Shown here: one piece after another, positions 55,916-64,000 of the stretch
Layout of the letters: every line of letters begins with the position of its first letter
Position numbering within the stretch: the stretch's first letter is position 1
Assembly (NCBI RefSeq): GCF_003369795.1
Contig: NZ_CP026730.1
Coordinates: 3,534,001 to 3,598,000, forward strand
Length of the DNA: 64,000 nucleotides
Source of the DNA: Streptomyces sp. CB09001
GTDB taxonomy: Bacteria; Actinomycetota; Actinomycetes; Streptomycetales; Streptomycetaceae
Direction: 5' to 3'
The notes under the pieces: generated by a model
The model's input: the letters and a program-made list of their open reading frames with translations, nothing else
The model's database searches: none
What the model was told of the DNA's origin: nothing
Program-made: the position numbers and the translations under genes

Positions 55916-56248
55916 TCAGTCGGCGATGAAGTCCTCGAGGTCGCGGACGATCGCGGCCTTGGGCTTCGCACCGACGATGGTCTTGGCGACCTCGCCACCC
56001 TGGTAGACGTTCAGGGTCGGGATGGACATGACGCCGTACTTGGCGGCCGTACCCGGGTTCTCGTCGATGTTCAGCTTGACGATCTCGATCTTGTCACCGT
56101 ACTCGGCGGCGATGGCCTCGAGGGACGGCGCGATCTGGCGGCACGGACCGCACCAGGCGGCCCAGAAGTCCACCAGGACGGGCTTGTCGTTCTTGAGGAC
56201 GTCCTGCTCGAAGGAGTCATCGGTCACATGCTTAAGGGTGCCGGCCAC
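55916..56248 (-). CDS. trxA: Thioredoxin
   Basis: 110 residues from GTG 56248. The redox motif is WAAWCGPCRQIAPSLE and the conserved cis-proline lies in MSIPTLNVYQGG. No signal peptide, so it is the cytoplasmic disulfide reductase. It lies 38 nt downstream of trxB on the same strand, the usual Streptomyces sigR-controlled trxBA pair, although a SigR promoter was not identified here. Confidence 0.98.
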   Translation of the reverse strand: MAGTLKHVTDDSFEQDVLKNDKPVLVDFWAAWCGPCRQIAPSLEAIAAEYGDKIEIVKLNIDENPGTAAKYGVMSIPTLNVYQGGEVAKTIVGAKPKAAIVRDLEDFIAD

Positions 56249-56286
56249 GGCGGGCTCCTAACTCGTTGGTGCGAGGGATGGGGTGG

Positions 56287-57255
56287 TCAGACGGCGGTCT
56301 TCTCGGGCTCCGCCTTGTCCTCGTCGCTGAGAGCGGCGAGGAAGCGCTCGGCGTCGAGAGCGGCGGAGCAGCCGGTGCCCGCGGCGGTGATCGCCTGGCG
56401 GTAGGTGTGGTCGACCACGTCACCGGCCCCGAACACACCTGTCAGGTTGGTGCGGGTCGAGGGCGCGTCGACCTTCAGGTAGCCCTCCGGGTCCAGGTCG
56501 AGCTGGCCCTTGAAGAGCTCGGTGCGCGGGTCGTGGCCGATCGCGATGAACAGGCCGGTCACCGGCAGATCGGAGAGTTCGCCGGTCTTGACGTTGCGCA
56601 GCTTCAGGCCCGCCAGCTTCTGGTCGCCCTGGACCTCGGCGACCTCGCTGTCCCAGACGAATGTGATCTTGGGGTCGGCGAAGGCACGCTCCTGCATAGC
56701 CTTGGAGGCGCGCAGGGTGTCCCGGCGGTGGACGATCGTCACGGACTTCGCGAAGCGGGAGAGGAAGGTGGCCTCCTCCATCGCGGTGTCCCCGCCGCCG
56801 ATCACGGCGATGTCCTGGTCCTTGAAGAAGAAGCCGTCACAGGTCGCGCACCAGGAGACACCGCGACCGGACAGCGCGTCCTCGTTCGGCAGGCCGAGCT
56901 TGCGGTGCTGGGAGCCGGTGGTGACGATGACGGCCTTGGCCTGGTGGACCGTTCCCGCGGTGTCGGTGACGGTCTTGATCTCACCGCTGAGGTCGACGGC
57001 CACGACGTCGTCGGGGATCAGCTCGGCCCCGAAGCGCTCCGCCTGGGCCCGCATGTTGTCCATGAGCTCGGGGCCCATGATGCCGTCCTGGAAGCCGGGG
57101 AAGTTCTCCACCTCGGTGGTGTTCATCAGCGCTCCGCCCGCGGTGACGGCACCCTCGAACACCAGCGGCTTCAGGGACGCTCGCGCGGTGTAGAGCGCCG
57201 CCGTGTAGCCGGCGGGCCCGGAGCCGATGATGATCACGTTTCGGACGTCGCTCAC
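56287..57255 (-). CDS. trxB: Thioredoxin-disulfide reductase
   Basis: 322 residues from GTG 57255. The FAD-binding motif is [18 protein letters not shown], the redox-active pair is CATC (in [11 protein letters not shown]), the NADPH motif is [12 protein letters not shown] and the C-terminal FAD motif is [16 protein letters not shown]. It passes electrons from NADPH to the thioredoxin encoded downstream. Length and motif spacing are standard. Confidence 0.98.
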   Translation of the reverse strand: MSDVRNVIIIGSGPAGYTAALYTARASLKPLVFEGAVTAGGALMNTTEVENFPGFQDGIMGPELMDNMRAQAERFGAELIPDDVVAVDLSGEIKTVTDTAGTVHQAKAVIVTTGSQHRKLGLPNEDALSGRGVSWCATCDGFFFKDQDIAVIGGGDTAMEEATFLSRFAKSVTIVHRRDTLRASKAMQERAFADPKITFVWDSEVAEVQGDQKLAGLKLRNVKTGELSDLPVTGLFIAIGHDPRTELFKGQLDLDPEGYLKVDAPSTRTNLTGVFGAGDVVDHTYRQAITAAGTGCSAALDAERFLAALSDEDKAEPEKTAV

Positions 57256-57413
57256 GGCTTCATTCCTCGTCTCTGGACTGCGTCTTCAGGGCCGGGTGGA
57301 GCTGCACTCGGAACTCTCACCCCACCTAACGGATCCTACGGGGCGCGCATTCCCGCTGTGCCCGGGCACACGGCGGCAGGGTCCCGTCGCCTGGTGAGGG
57401 GAAGGAAGGACCG

Positions 57414-58286
57414 CTACGAACGCGCGTAGGAGTGCTTGAGAAGGATCTTGGCCTTGCCCACCGCGGGCTGATCCACGCACGCCGTTTCGACGATGTAGGC
57501 GGTGACCCGGGTGTCATTGGTGGCGTCGGGCAGTACCACCAGCAAGGCTTCCCTGCCCTTGTAGACGCCGGGCTCCGTGGCGATCACAGCATCGTCGCGG
57601 CCGATCCCCTTACGGATGCACTCGGGGACGGTCGGTTGCTTGAAGACATGGTTCTCGGCGGTCTCGCCACCGTTCTCGGACTCCATGCCGAGACTGCGCG
57701 GCGTACGTGATCCGCCACTCTCGGCGCTCCCGTCCGCGAGGAGACCGGTGACCTTGTCCTGGAGCCGGCCCTCGGCGAAGGTGTCCGGGAGCGCGGTCTG
57801 CTGCCCGTGGGCGGTGTCGTGGGAGGGGCTCTCTCCGGTGAGGGAGGACACGATGACCGAGCCGAGCCCGATCGCGGCAGCGGCGGCCACGGCGCCGAGT
57901 ACGGCGATCCTTCGCCGACCGCTTCGGCGGCGGTCCTTGCGGCCGGGACCGGTGGAGGGGGTTCGGGCGTGTCCGGCGGGCCGGTCGGCCGGTGCCGATG
58001 TTTCACGTGAAACACGCGGGCGGTCTCCGCTCCCCGGCAGGGGCTCGTTCGCCAGGGCGGCGTCGATACGGGCGGACACGTCGTCGGGCATGGGCGTGGG
58101 GGGAGGCAGGGTGCCTAGCAGTCCCTGGATCTCTTCCAGCGACGCGTAGACGTCCGCGCAGAGCTCGCAGCTTTCCAGGTGCCTCCGCACATGGGTGGTC
58201 CGTGTGCTCGGGAGGAGGCCTTCGGCGAGGTCGGAGATCTCCGCGACGTCCGGGTGCCCGGTCATGCCTGTCGTCGACGACGTCAC
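57414..58286 (-). CDS. Anti-sigma factor for SigM (zinc-finger type, membrane)
   Basis: 290 residues from GTG 58286, overlapping the sigM stop (GTGA). The N-terminal ZAS domain has the HRRH-type H-x3-C-x2-C motif HLESCELCADVY (about 34-46). After a disordered linker (with a translated parS) comes a membrane helix (about 127-147, AVLGAVAAAAAIGLGSVIV) and an extracytoplasmic C-terminal domain with VVLPDATNDTRVTAYIVE. Zinc-finger anti-sigma factors hold their partner ECF sigma until a stress signal arrives; here the partner is the coupled sigM. Confidence 0.92.
   Translation of the reverse strand: MTSSTTGMTGHPDVAEISDLAEGLLPSTRTTHVRRHLESCELCADVYASLEEIQGLLGTLPPPTPMPDDVSARIDAALANEPLPGSGDRPRVSRETSAPADRPAGHARTPSTGPGRKDRRRSGRRRIAVLGAVAAAAAIGLGSVIVSSLTGESPSHDTAHGQQTALPDTFAEGRLQDKVTGLLADGSAESGGSRTPRSLGMESENGGETAENHVFKQPTVPECIRKGIGRDDAVIATEPGVYKGREALLVVLPDATNDTRVTAYIVETACVDQPAVGKAKILLKHSYARS
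58000..58013. other. parS: parS site inside the anti-sigma gene
   Basis: Perfect GTTTCACGTGAAAC; read on the minus strand in frame as V-S-R-E-T in the linker between zinc finger and membrane helix. Confidence 0.97.
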
Positions 58287-59011
58287 GCTCGTCCACCTCC
58301 GCCCTTCACTGCGGCTGAATCACTCGACCCTGCTTCCGGCGGACCCGCACGCTGCGGTCCCGCTGCGGGTGGGACGGATGCCCCCGGCGTCCGGTTCCGC
58401 TCCGGGCCGGGCTTCCTGCCGTCTCCGCTGCCGTCCGGACGCAGGTGGGCGATCAGCGGCAGGAGTCGGGCTCTGCCCCGGGCACACCGGCTCTTGATCG
58501 TGCCATTCGGTACATCGAGGATGCGGGCGGCCTCCGCGACGGGATAGCCCTGCATGTCGACCAGGACGAGAGCGGCCCGCTGGTCGGCGGGCAGGGTGCC
58601 CAGGGCCTCCAGCAGCTGGCGGTGCAGATCGTTGCGCTCCGCAGGAGCGGAGGCCGACTCGTGCGGCTCCAGCAGCTGCTCCAGGCGTTCGGTGTCGTCG
58701 ACGGGCGCGGTCTTCCGCGAGGCGGCCTTGCGGGCACGGTCCAGACAGGCGTTCACCGTGATCCGGTGCAGCCAGGTGGTGACGGCCGCCTGTCCACGGA
58801 AGGTGTGGGCGGCCCGATAGGCGGAGACGAGTGCGTCCTGGACAGCGTCGGCGGCCTCCTCGCGGTCCCCCAGCGTCCGCAGGGCCACCGCCCAGAGCCG
58901 GTCGCGGTGACGGCGCACGAGCTCACCGAAGGCATCGGGGTCGCCCTCGACGTGGCGGGCGAGCAGTTCCTGGTCGGTCACTCCGTCATGACTCGTGCCG
59001 CCCGCCATCAC
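58283..59011 (-). CDS. sigM: ECF RNA polymerase sigma factor SigM
   Basis: 242 residues, start codon ending at 59011. Region 2 contains DPDAFGELVRRHRDRLWAVA and DAVQDALVSAYRAAHTFRG; region 4 contains LPADQRAALVLVDMQGYPVAE and ILDVPNGTIKSRCARGRARL. A Pro/Gly-rich tail (about 195-242) is not part of the ECF core. It directs transcription of stress genes under control of the anti-sigma factor encoded just downstream. The trx genes beyond are possible targets but no promoter evidence was seen. Confidence 0.95.
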   Translation of the reverse strand: MMAGGTSHDGVTDQELLARHVEGDPDAFGELVRRHRDRLWAVALRTLGDREEAADAVQDALVSAYRAAHTFRGQAAVTTWLHRITVNACLDRARKAASRKTAPVDDTERLEQLLEPHESASAPAERNDLHRQLLEALGTLPADQRAALVLVDMQGYPVAEAARILDVPNGTIKSRCARGRARLLPLIAHLRPDGSGDGRKPGPERNRTPGASVPPAAGPQRAGPPEAGSSDSAAVKGGGGRA

Positions 59012-59036
59012 ACCCCTCTCCCCGCGGTAGATGCCG

Positions 59037-60734
59037 TCAGCTGGTCACCTTGATGTCGGCCAGCCGGCCGCGCCAGTTCCCGTCTGACTGCACCGGCAGA
59101 TCGGTGAGCCACACCAGGAGGTACCGGCTCTGGACGGCCTTGTCGGGCTTGAGTTCCACCGTCGTGCCCGAGCCCCCGGCGACCTTCTCGTACTGGTCGA
59201 AGGAGGTCGGCTCCGCCGTCGTGTCCTTGCCCGCACTGCGCAGCTCGACGGAAGTGTTCCCGACGAAGGTGACGGTCACCTTGCCGACCTGCTGTACCTT
59301 GCCGAGGTCCAGGATGACGCCGACGCCGGGCTTTAGGCGGCCGAAGTCGGAGCTGAGGTAGTAGTCCGTCTGCCAGTAGGTGGACTTGCTGCCGTCGTAG
59401 ACATTCCCGATCTCGGAGGGCTTCTCGGACTGGTCGCCGAAGGGGTCGAAGTCCCGGGCACTGGTGATCGGAACGGCCTTGCCGGAGGCCGGGGGCTTCG
59501 AGCCCTTGTCGTTGTCACCGTCGACCGTCTGCGTCTGGTTCGGGTCGTCGGCCTTGCCGCCCCGTTCCATGAGCGCATCGGCGAGCTGCCAGCTGCCGAG
59601 TCCCAGTGCCGCGATCAGCAGGGCCGACACCCCCCACTTCAGGGCCTTGCCGGTGCGGCTCTGCAGCGGGGGCGGCGGCGTCGGCACGGGCTGGGTGGCA
59701 CCGGGGCGCGGCGCCGGACGACCGTACGCACCCTGTTGGTAGGCCGTGCGCTGGTATTGGGGCGGTGCGGTGTACGCCGGCTCCGGCGGGCGGATGCGCG
59801 GCATCTCCGCGATCGCCTTCACCAGTTCCTCCGGCGTGGTGCACGGGGACTCGTGCCGGGAAGCGGTGGCACCGTCGTTGGCGAGCGCCCGCATGGCCAG
59901 TTCGGACAGGCCGCGGTGGACACCGGCACGTACCTGGTCCGGCGGGATCAGGCCGATGTCCTTGGGCAGGCCTGCCAGACCGTACGCGTCGCTCTCGTAC
60001 GGCCAGCGCTGGGTGAGCGTGGCGTACAGCAGAGCGCCGATGGCCTCGGTGTCGGTGCGCTGTGGAGTGTCGGAACTGATGCCGCGCAGTGCGGCGTTGA
60101 CGGCCAGCCCGCGGATCCGCCACTGGCCCGTCGACGTGCGCAGCACCGCGTTGGGGCTCAGACGCAGATGGGCGAGGCCCTCCCGGTGCGCGGCCGCCAT
60201 GGCCGACGCGACCTGACTGACCATCTGGTAGGCGTCGTACACCTCCAGTGGCCCGGCGGCGAGGAGAGCGGTCAGCTCGGTGGCATCGGGGAGCCACTCG
60301 TGCACGACGTAGACGAGGTCGTTGTCCTCGACGGCGTCCAGTACCTGGACGAAGCGAGGGTCGCCGAGCAGGGCGGACGAGCGTGCCGCGGCCAGCACCG
60401 ACCGGGCGCGCGAGTGGTCCGCGGGGAGTAGGTGGACTCCGACCGCGCGGCGCAGCTTCTCGTCGACGGCCCGCCAACTGCTGAAGCCGTCCAGACGGGT
60501 GACGCATTCCTCGAGGCGGTAGCGTCTGGCGAGCTTGTGCCCGCTGTGCAGTTCGGGAGGCGAGGCCTTGCCGGACTCCTCGCTCGTGGGGTTCCCCTGT
60601 GCCTCGTCGCTGTCCGTGTCCCGCTCCCGGTTGTTGGCCACCCCGTCGGCCGTGGACTGGTCCGCCTGTGCGGTCAGCGGCTCATCGCCACTGTTGTCTG
60701 CCACGTCGACGGCAGCTGTGCTCCGTTCCGCCAC
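59037..60734 (-). CDS. Pseudokinase with C-terminal discoidin/CBM-like domain, MurJ-associated
   Basis: 565 residues from GTG 60734. After an acidic N-terminus (about 1-65) comes a kinase-like fold starting at LARRYRLEECVTRL. The catalytic loop reads HLRLSPNAV in place of HRDxKPxN and the DFG position reads IRGLAV, so it should be inactive. A Pro/Gln/Tyr linker, one membrane helix (about 354-374, WGVSALLIAALGLGSWQLAD) and an external beta-sandwich (about 410-565) with FGRLKPGVGVILDLGKVQ follow, similar to discoidin-type domains. In mycobacteria the same module is fused to MurJ and, when phosphorylated by PknB, binds FhaA. Here it is a separate gene downstream of murJ. Confidence 0.9.
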   Translation of the reverse strand: MAERSTAAVDVADNSGDEPLTAQADQSTADGVANNRERDTDSDEAQGNPTSEESGKASPPELHSGHKLARRYRLEECVTRLDGFSSWRAVDEKLRRAVGVHLLPADHSRARSVLAAARSSALLGDPRFVQVLDAVEDNDLVYVVHEWLPDATELTALLAAGPLEVYDAYQMVSQVASAMAAAHREGLAHLRLSPNAVLRTSTGQWRIRGLAVNAALRGISSDTPQRTDTEAIGALLYATLTQRWPYESDAYGLAGLPKDIGLIPPDQVRAGVHRGLSELAMRALANDGATASRHESPCTTPEELVKAIAEMPRIRPPEPAYTAPPQYQRTAYQQGAYGRPAPRPGATQPVPTPPPPLQSRTGKALKWGVSALLIAALGLGSWQLADALMERGGKADDPNQTQTVDGDNDKGSKPPASGKAVPITSARDFDPFGDQSEKPSEIGNVYDGSKSTYWQTDYYLSSDFGRLKPGVGVILDLGKVQQVGKVTVTFVGNTSVELRSAGKDTTAEPTSFDQYEKVAGGSGTTVELKPDKAVQSRYLLVWLTDLPVQSDGNWRGRLADIKVTS

Positions 60735-60815
60735 CGTCGTTCCTGCCTCCCCATTCCGTGCGCGTCGGCCGACTCCCGATCCGCGCGTCCGACGCCGAAC
60801 CCAATTGTGCCCACA

Positions 60816-60848
60816 GTCCGCCGCTAAGCACGACACACAGCGGCGGAC
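60816..60848 (-). terminator. Hairpin between murJ and the pseudokinase gene
   Basis: Perfect 10-bp stem GTCCGCCGCT/AGCGGCGGAC (60816-60825 with 60839-60848), 26 nt beyond the murJ stop on the minus strand. The pseudokinase gene starts 82 nt further on, so partial read-through or its own promoter is needed. Confidence 0.65.
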
Positions 60849-60873
60849 GATGGTTGTGCGCCTACCCCGGGTC

Positions 60874-63294
60874 TCAGCGTCCCAGGCGTCCGCGCACCAT
60901 GCCGACCAGAGAGTTGACCTCCTCGATGCGCATGCGGCGGGCGGCGACGAAGAAGACACCGAACAGGAGCACTCCGCCGGCCAGCAGCGCGGCGAACGAT
61001 CCCACGACGTCCTGGCCGAGCGAGCGGCTGATCGCGTAGCAGGCGGCGCCACCGACCAGGGCGGCCGGGACGGACGCGATGCACAGCCGGGCGTACGTGC
61101 GCAGCACCCGTGCGCCGTCCAGGTCCCCGCCGAGCCGCTTGCGCAGCCTGCGCCAGGCGACGCCCACGCCGATCACGTAGGCCAGGCCGTAGGAAGCGGC
61201 CATGCCGACGACGGCCCAGCGCGAGGGCAGCAGGAGGTAACACAGGCCCGAGGCGGCGGCGTTGACCACGGCGACGATGACGGTGTTGTAGAACGGCGTC
61301 CTGGTGTCCTCGTAGGCGTAGAAGGCGCGCAGGACGACGTACTGCACGGAGTACGGGATGAGACCGAGGCCGAAGGCCATCAGCATGTAGCCCATGTTGG
61401 TGGCTTCGCTGGTGCCCGAGGAGCCGAACATGAGCGTGCACATCGGGATGCCGAGCGCGACGAAACCGAAGGAGACGGGAACGATGGCCACCGCTGTCGT
61501 GCGCAGGCCCTGGGAGATGTCGTCCCGGACCGCTCCCCCGTCCTCCTCGGACGCCGAGCGGGAAATGCGGGGCAGCAGGGCGGCCATCAGCGAGACGGTG
61601 ATGATGGCCTGCGGCAGTCCCCAGATCAGTTGTGCGTTGGCGTAGGCCGCGAAGCCGGTGCCGTCGACGGGCGAGGCCTTGCCCGCAGCGGTGGAGAGCT
61701 GGATGACGATCATGGCGCCCGCCTGGTTGGCGAGGACGAACAGGACCGTCCACTTGGCGAGGGTGATGGCCTTGCCCAGCCCGTGCCCCCTCCAGTCGAA
61801 GCGCAGCCGGAGCCGGAAACCCGTCTCCCGCAGGTAGGGGATCATGGCCAGGGACTGCACGATGAGTCCCAGCAGCACCCCGATGCCGAGCAGACGCTCG
61901 CCCTCCGGCGGGATGCTCGTCACCTTCATGCCCGAGGTTTCCGCGGTGCCGTAGACCCAGATGAACAGGCCGAGGGTCACGATGATGACGATGTTGTTCA
62001 GGACCGGGGTCCACATCATCGCGCCGAACCTGCCGCGGGCGTTGAGGACCTGCCCCATCACCACGTGCAGACCCATGAAGAAGATGGACGGCAGGAAGTA
62101 GCGGACGAAGGTGACACCGACCTCGTTGGCGGCCGGGTCACTGGCGACGGGGTTGGACAGGAGCCGGATCAGCAGGGGCGCGGCGAAGACCGTGATCACT
62201 GTCAGCGTGCCCAGCGCGACCATGACGAGGGTCAGGAGGCGGTTGGCGTAGGCCTCGCCTCCGTCGTCGTCGTCCTTCATGGCGCGTACGAGCTGTGGAA
62301 CGAAGACCGAGTTGAGGCCGCCGCCGACGGTGAGGATGTAGATCATCGTGGGCAGCTGGTAGGCGACCTGGAACGTGTCGCCGAGCAGACCGACGCCCAG
62401 CGCCGAGACGATCAGCGCCGACCGGACGAACCCGGTCAGTCGCGACACCATCGTGCCGGCCGCCATCACGGCGCTCGACTTCAGCAGGCCTCCCGCGCGC
62501 CCGCCCTTCTTGGGCGCGGCGGCCGGTGCGGGCTCGGGCTCCTGGAGGGGAGCCTCGGCCGCCTCGGGGGTGGGGGCCACCGCGTACTGGCCGGGGGCGG
62601 GCGCCGCGTGCTGCCCGGGTGTCGGAGCGGGACCGCCGTACTGAGCGGGGCCGCCGTACTGACCGTGTGTCTGAGCGTTCCCGTACGGATCGGGGCCCTG
62701 GTGCCCGCCGTACTGGCCCGGAGGCTGTGGCGCGCCGTACTGGCCCGGCCCGGCGGCCCCGCCGTACGGCCCCGGTGCCGGTGCGGGGGCCGGTACGGCA
62801 GCCGGGTCGTCGTACGAGGGGTGGCCGCCGCCCTGCTGCTGGTCGCGGAACAGGTGCGCGAAGGCGTCCGGCTCCTGACGCTGGTCGCCGGCCTGGCCGA
62901 CCAGGTCGTCGACGCCCACGAACTGGGTGGTCCGAGGATCGTCGCCGTACGGCAGGTACTGCGTCGGTCCCTCCGGTTCGGGGGCCGGTGTCTGGGCCCA
63001 CATACGGGGGTCGGGAGCGTAGGGCGACTGGGCGGGCTGGGAGTACAGCGGCTGCTGCGGCGGGTACGTGCCCGGGGGCGGAGGAGGGTGCGCCGCGCGG
63101 TCGTAGAGCGCCTCGGAGACCGGGTCCTGGGCGGAGAGGTCCTGAGCCCGGTAGGGATCCTGGTCGTAGGCGTCCTGGAGGTACATGTCCGCGGGCGGCT
63201 GCGGCGGCGTCTGGCGGGGGTCCGGCGGCGGGCCCTGGGGGTGACCCGAGCCGTCCGCGGCCTGACCGCGGTCACCGTCGTACGGCGCGTTCAT
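60874..63294 (-). CDS. murJ: Lipid II flippase MurJ (MviN)
   Basis: 806 residues from ATG 63294. Residues 1-265 are a disordered Pro/Gly/Gln/Tyr tail with repeated GQYGG units. The MOP-superfamily core (about 275-800) starts GLLKSSAVMAAGTMVSRLTG and contains about 14 membrane helices, including VFVPQLVRAMKDDD and NARGRFGAMMWTPVLNN. It moves lipid II across the membrane for wall synthesis. Unlike mycobacterial MurJ it has no fused kinase-like domain; that part is the next gene. Confidence 0.96.
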   Translation of the reverse strand: MNAPYDGDRGQAADGSGHPQGPPPDPRQTPPQPPADMYLQDAYDQDPYRAQDLSAQDPVSEALYDRAAHPPPPPGTYPPQQPLYSQPAQSPYAPDPRMWAQTPAPEPEGPTQYLPYGDDPRTTQFVGVDDLVGQAGDQRQEPDAFAHLFRDQQQGGGHPSYDDPAAVPAPAPAPGPYGGAAGPGQYGAPQPPGQYGGHQGPDPYGNAQTHGQYGGPAQYGGPAPTPGQHAAPAPGQYAVAPTPEAAEAPLQEPEPAPAAAPKKGGRAGGLLKSSAVMAAGTMVSRLTGFVRSALIVSALGVGLLGDTFQVAYQLPTMIYILTVGGGLNSVFVPQLVRAMKDDDDGGEAYANRLLTLVMVALGTLTVITVFAAPLLIRLLSNPVASDPAANEVGVTFVRYFLPSIFFMGLHVVMGQVLNARGRFGAMMWTPVLNNIVIIVTLGLFIWVYGTAETSGMKVTSIPPEGERLLGIGVLLGLIVQSLAMIPYLRETGFRLRLRFDWRGHGLGKAITLAKWTVLFVLANQAGAMIVIQLSTAAGKASPVDGTGFAAYANAQLIWGLPQAIITVSLMAALLPRISRSASEEDGGAVRDDISQGLRTTAVAIVPVSFGFVALGIPMCTLMFGSSGTSEATNMGYMLMAFGLGLIPYSVQYVVLRAFYAYEDTRTPFYNTVIVAVVNAAASGLCYLLLPSRWAVVGMAASYGLAYVIGVGVAWRRLRKRLGGDLDGARVLRTYARLCIASVPAALVGGAACYAISRSLGQDVVGSFAALLAGGVLLFGVFFVAARRMRIEEVNSLVGMVRGRLGR

Positions 63295-63338
63295 GGTTAC
63301 CCCACCTCATCGTCCCGGGCCGACCGGCCACGACATCC

Positions 63339-64000
63339 TCAACGGTCCACTCTCTCACCCGTGCCGGACGGGTCGTCGCTTTCCGCTGCGGTGTCCGGTG
63401 TCGGGTCACTCGGCTGCTCCGGATCGTCGTCGGCGTTCTCCGAAGCCTCCGACTCTCCGGAATCACCCTCCTCGACCTCCTCGCCGGCCTCGTCCGACTG
63501 CGCCTTCTCGGCGGCGCGGGCCGCGGCGCGCTTGCGCTGCGTGTACATCCGGAAGCCGGCGAGGACGAGCAGCAGGACGCCGCCTCCGATGACGAGCATC
63601 ACCGTGGCCGTGATCTCGGTGACCTTCACGTCGAAGGTGACCGGCTTGCCGTACGGCCGTCCGTCCGCCGTGTACAGCTGGGCGATCACCGTCGCCCGGC
63701 CGTTGGCGTTGGCCGACGTGGTGAACTTCACCGACTGGCTGTGGCCGCCGGAGACCGAGATCGGCTGCTCCTCGTAGCGGGCGCCGTCGATCTCGAGGCG
63801 GGTCGGGTTCGTCGAGGTGAGCCGCAGGACCAGGGGGCCGACGTCCTGCACCAGGTTGTTCTGCACCGTTACCGGGATGGTGGCGCTGCGGCCGGAGAGC
63901 TTCGTCTCCGACTTGTCGATCAGTCTGACCCGGCCGGACAGACCGTCGAGGTACCTCTTCACTCCGGCGCGGAACGACTGCGCCTCGGCGGGCCGACCGC
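63339..64000 (-). CDS. DUF6049-like secreted/membrane protein, C-terminal part
   Basis: The 5' end lies beyond the window; 219 residues are visible. An exported beta-rich region (SGRSATIPVTVQNNLVQDVG, RLEIDGARYEEQPISV, QLYTADGRPYGKPVTF) is followed by a membrane helix (about 20 residues, TATVMLVIGGGVLLLVLAGF), a basic stop-transfer and a long acidic Glu/Asp/Ser tail. The gene directly upstream of murJ in Streptomyces encodes such a large protein, which I recall as DUF6049. A role with MurJ in wall assembly is inference from linkage. Confidence 0.8.
   Translation of the reverse strand, partial: GRPAEAQSFRAGVKRYLDGLSGRVRLIDKSETKLSGRSATIPVTVQNNLVQDVGPLVLRLTSTNPTRLEIDGARYEEQPISVSGGHSQSVKFTTSANANGRATVIAQLYTADGRPYGKPVTFDVKVTEITATVMLVIGGGVLLLVLAGFRMYTQRKRAAARAAEKAQSDEAGEEVEEGDSGESEASENADDDPEQPSDPTPDTAAESDDPSGTGERVDR

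Overview
This window is a Streptomyces-type chromosome centre: very GC-rich, with GC-saturated third codon positions. It holds the replication origin and the classic dnaN-oriC-dnaA-rpmH-rnpA-yidD-yidC-jag-rsmG-parA-parB order. Species cannot be fixed from the sequence alone. Gene order closely follows what I know of the S. coelicolor SCO3843-SCO3895 neighbourhood, interrupted by two accessory patches.

Region by region. (1) 1-1.2 kb: tail of what looks like a biosynthetic cluster (acyl-CoA carboxylase epsilon-like subunit, SnoaL-like protein, acyl carrier protein), ending at a strong terminator next to a tRNA-Leu gene. (2) 1.9-10.2 kb: the phospho-signalling and cell-wall operon fhaA-fhaB-PP2C phosphatase-SEDS (FtsW/RodA)-PBP, then the PASTA kinase pknB. 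Kinase, phosphatase and FHA readers sit beside the glycan polymerase pair they probably control. (3) 10.3-12.9 kb: accessory patch with a Cys-rich secreted protein, a decayed stretch, and an Mrr-type nuclease gene preceded by a degenerate tandem copy of its own N-terminal half. (4) 13-20.6 kb: two class E sortases, a TrpG-like amidotransferase and a small membrane protein in one coupled operon, then a DUF881 protein, crgA, a rhomboid protease, a cyclophilin, a DUF5324 protein and uppS. A cluster of four DnaA boxes lies between crgA and the rhomboid gene. (5) 20.9-25.4 kb: tRNA-Ala, an HTH regulator, a second Ser/Thr kinase, a secreted/anchored protein and a DLW-39 peptide. (6) 25.7-35.4 kb: second accessory patch (GntR regulator plus GT2 glycosyltransferase, FkbM methyltransferase plus ferredoxin, a membrane protein, and a 1674-residue STAND NTPase/WD40 protein with an unusual disordered insertion). 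(7) 35.6-45.7 kb: tRNA-Ile, DUF3566 protein, gyrA, gyrB, DUF721 protein, recF, a 6-phosphogluconate dehydrogenase and dnaN. (8) 45.7-46.5 kb: oriC with about 17 DnaA boxes in two groups. (9) 46.5-55.8 kb: dnaA, then rpmH to parB diverging from it, and a GNAT acetyltransferase. (10) 55.9-64 kb: trxA, trxB, anti-sigma factor, sigM, a pseudokinase, murJ and the end of a DUF6049-like protein.

Six perfect parS palindromes (GTTTCACGTGAAAC) lie at 19.8, 52.5, 52.8, 54.0, 55.9 and 58.0 kb. Three of them are inside coding sequence and all three are read in the same frame as V-S-R-E-T. The strongest leads for a second look are the STAND protein with roughly 300 disordered residues between its Walker motifs, the Mrr fusion with its decayed tandem copy, the off-oriC DnaA-box cluster, and the shared reading frame of the coding parS sites. 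Function calls rest on motifs read by eye; no database search was run.
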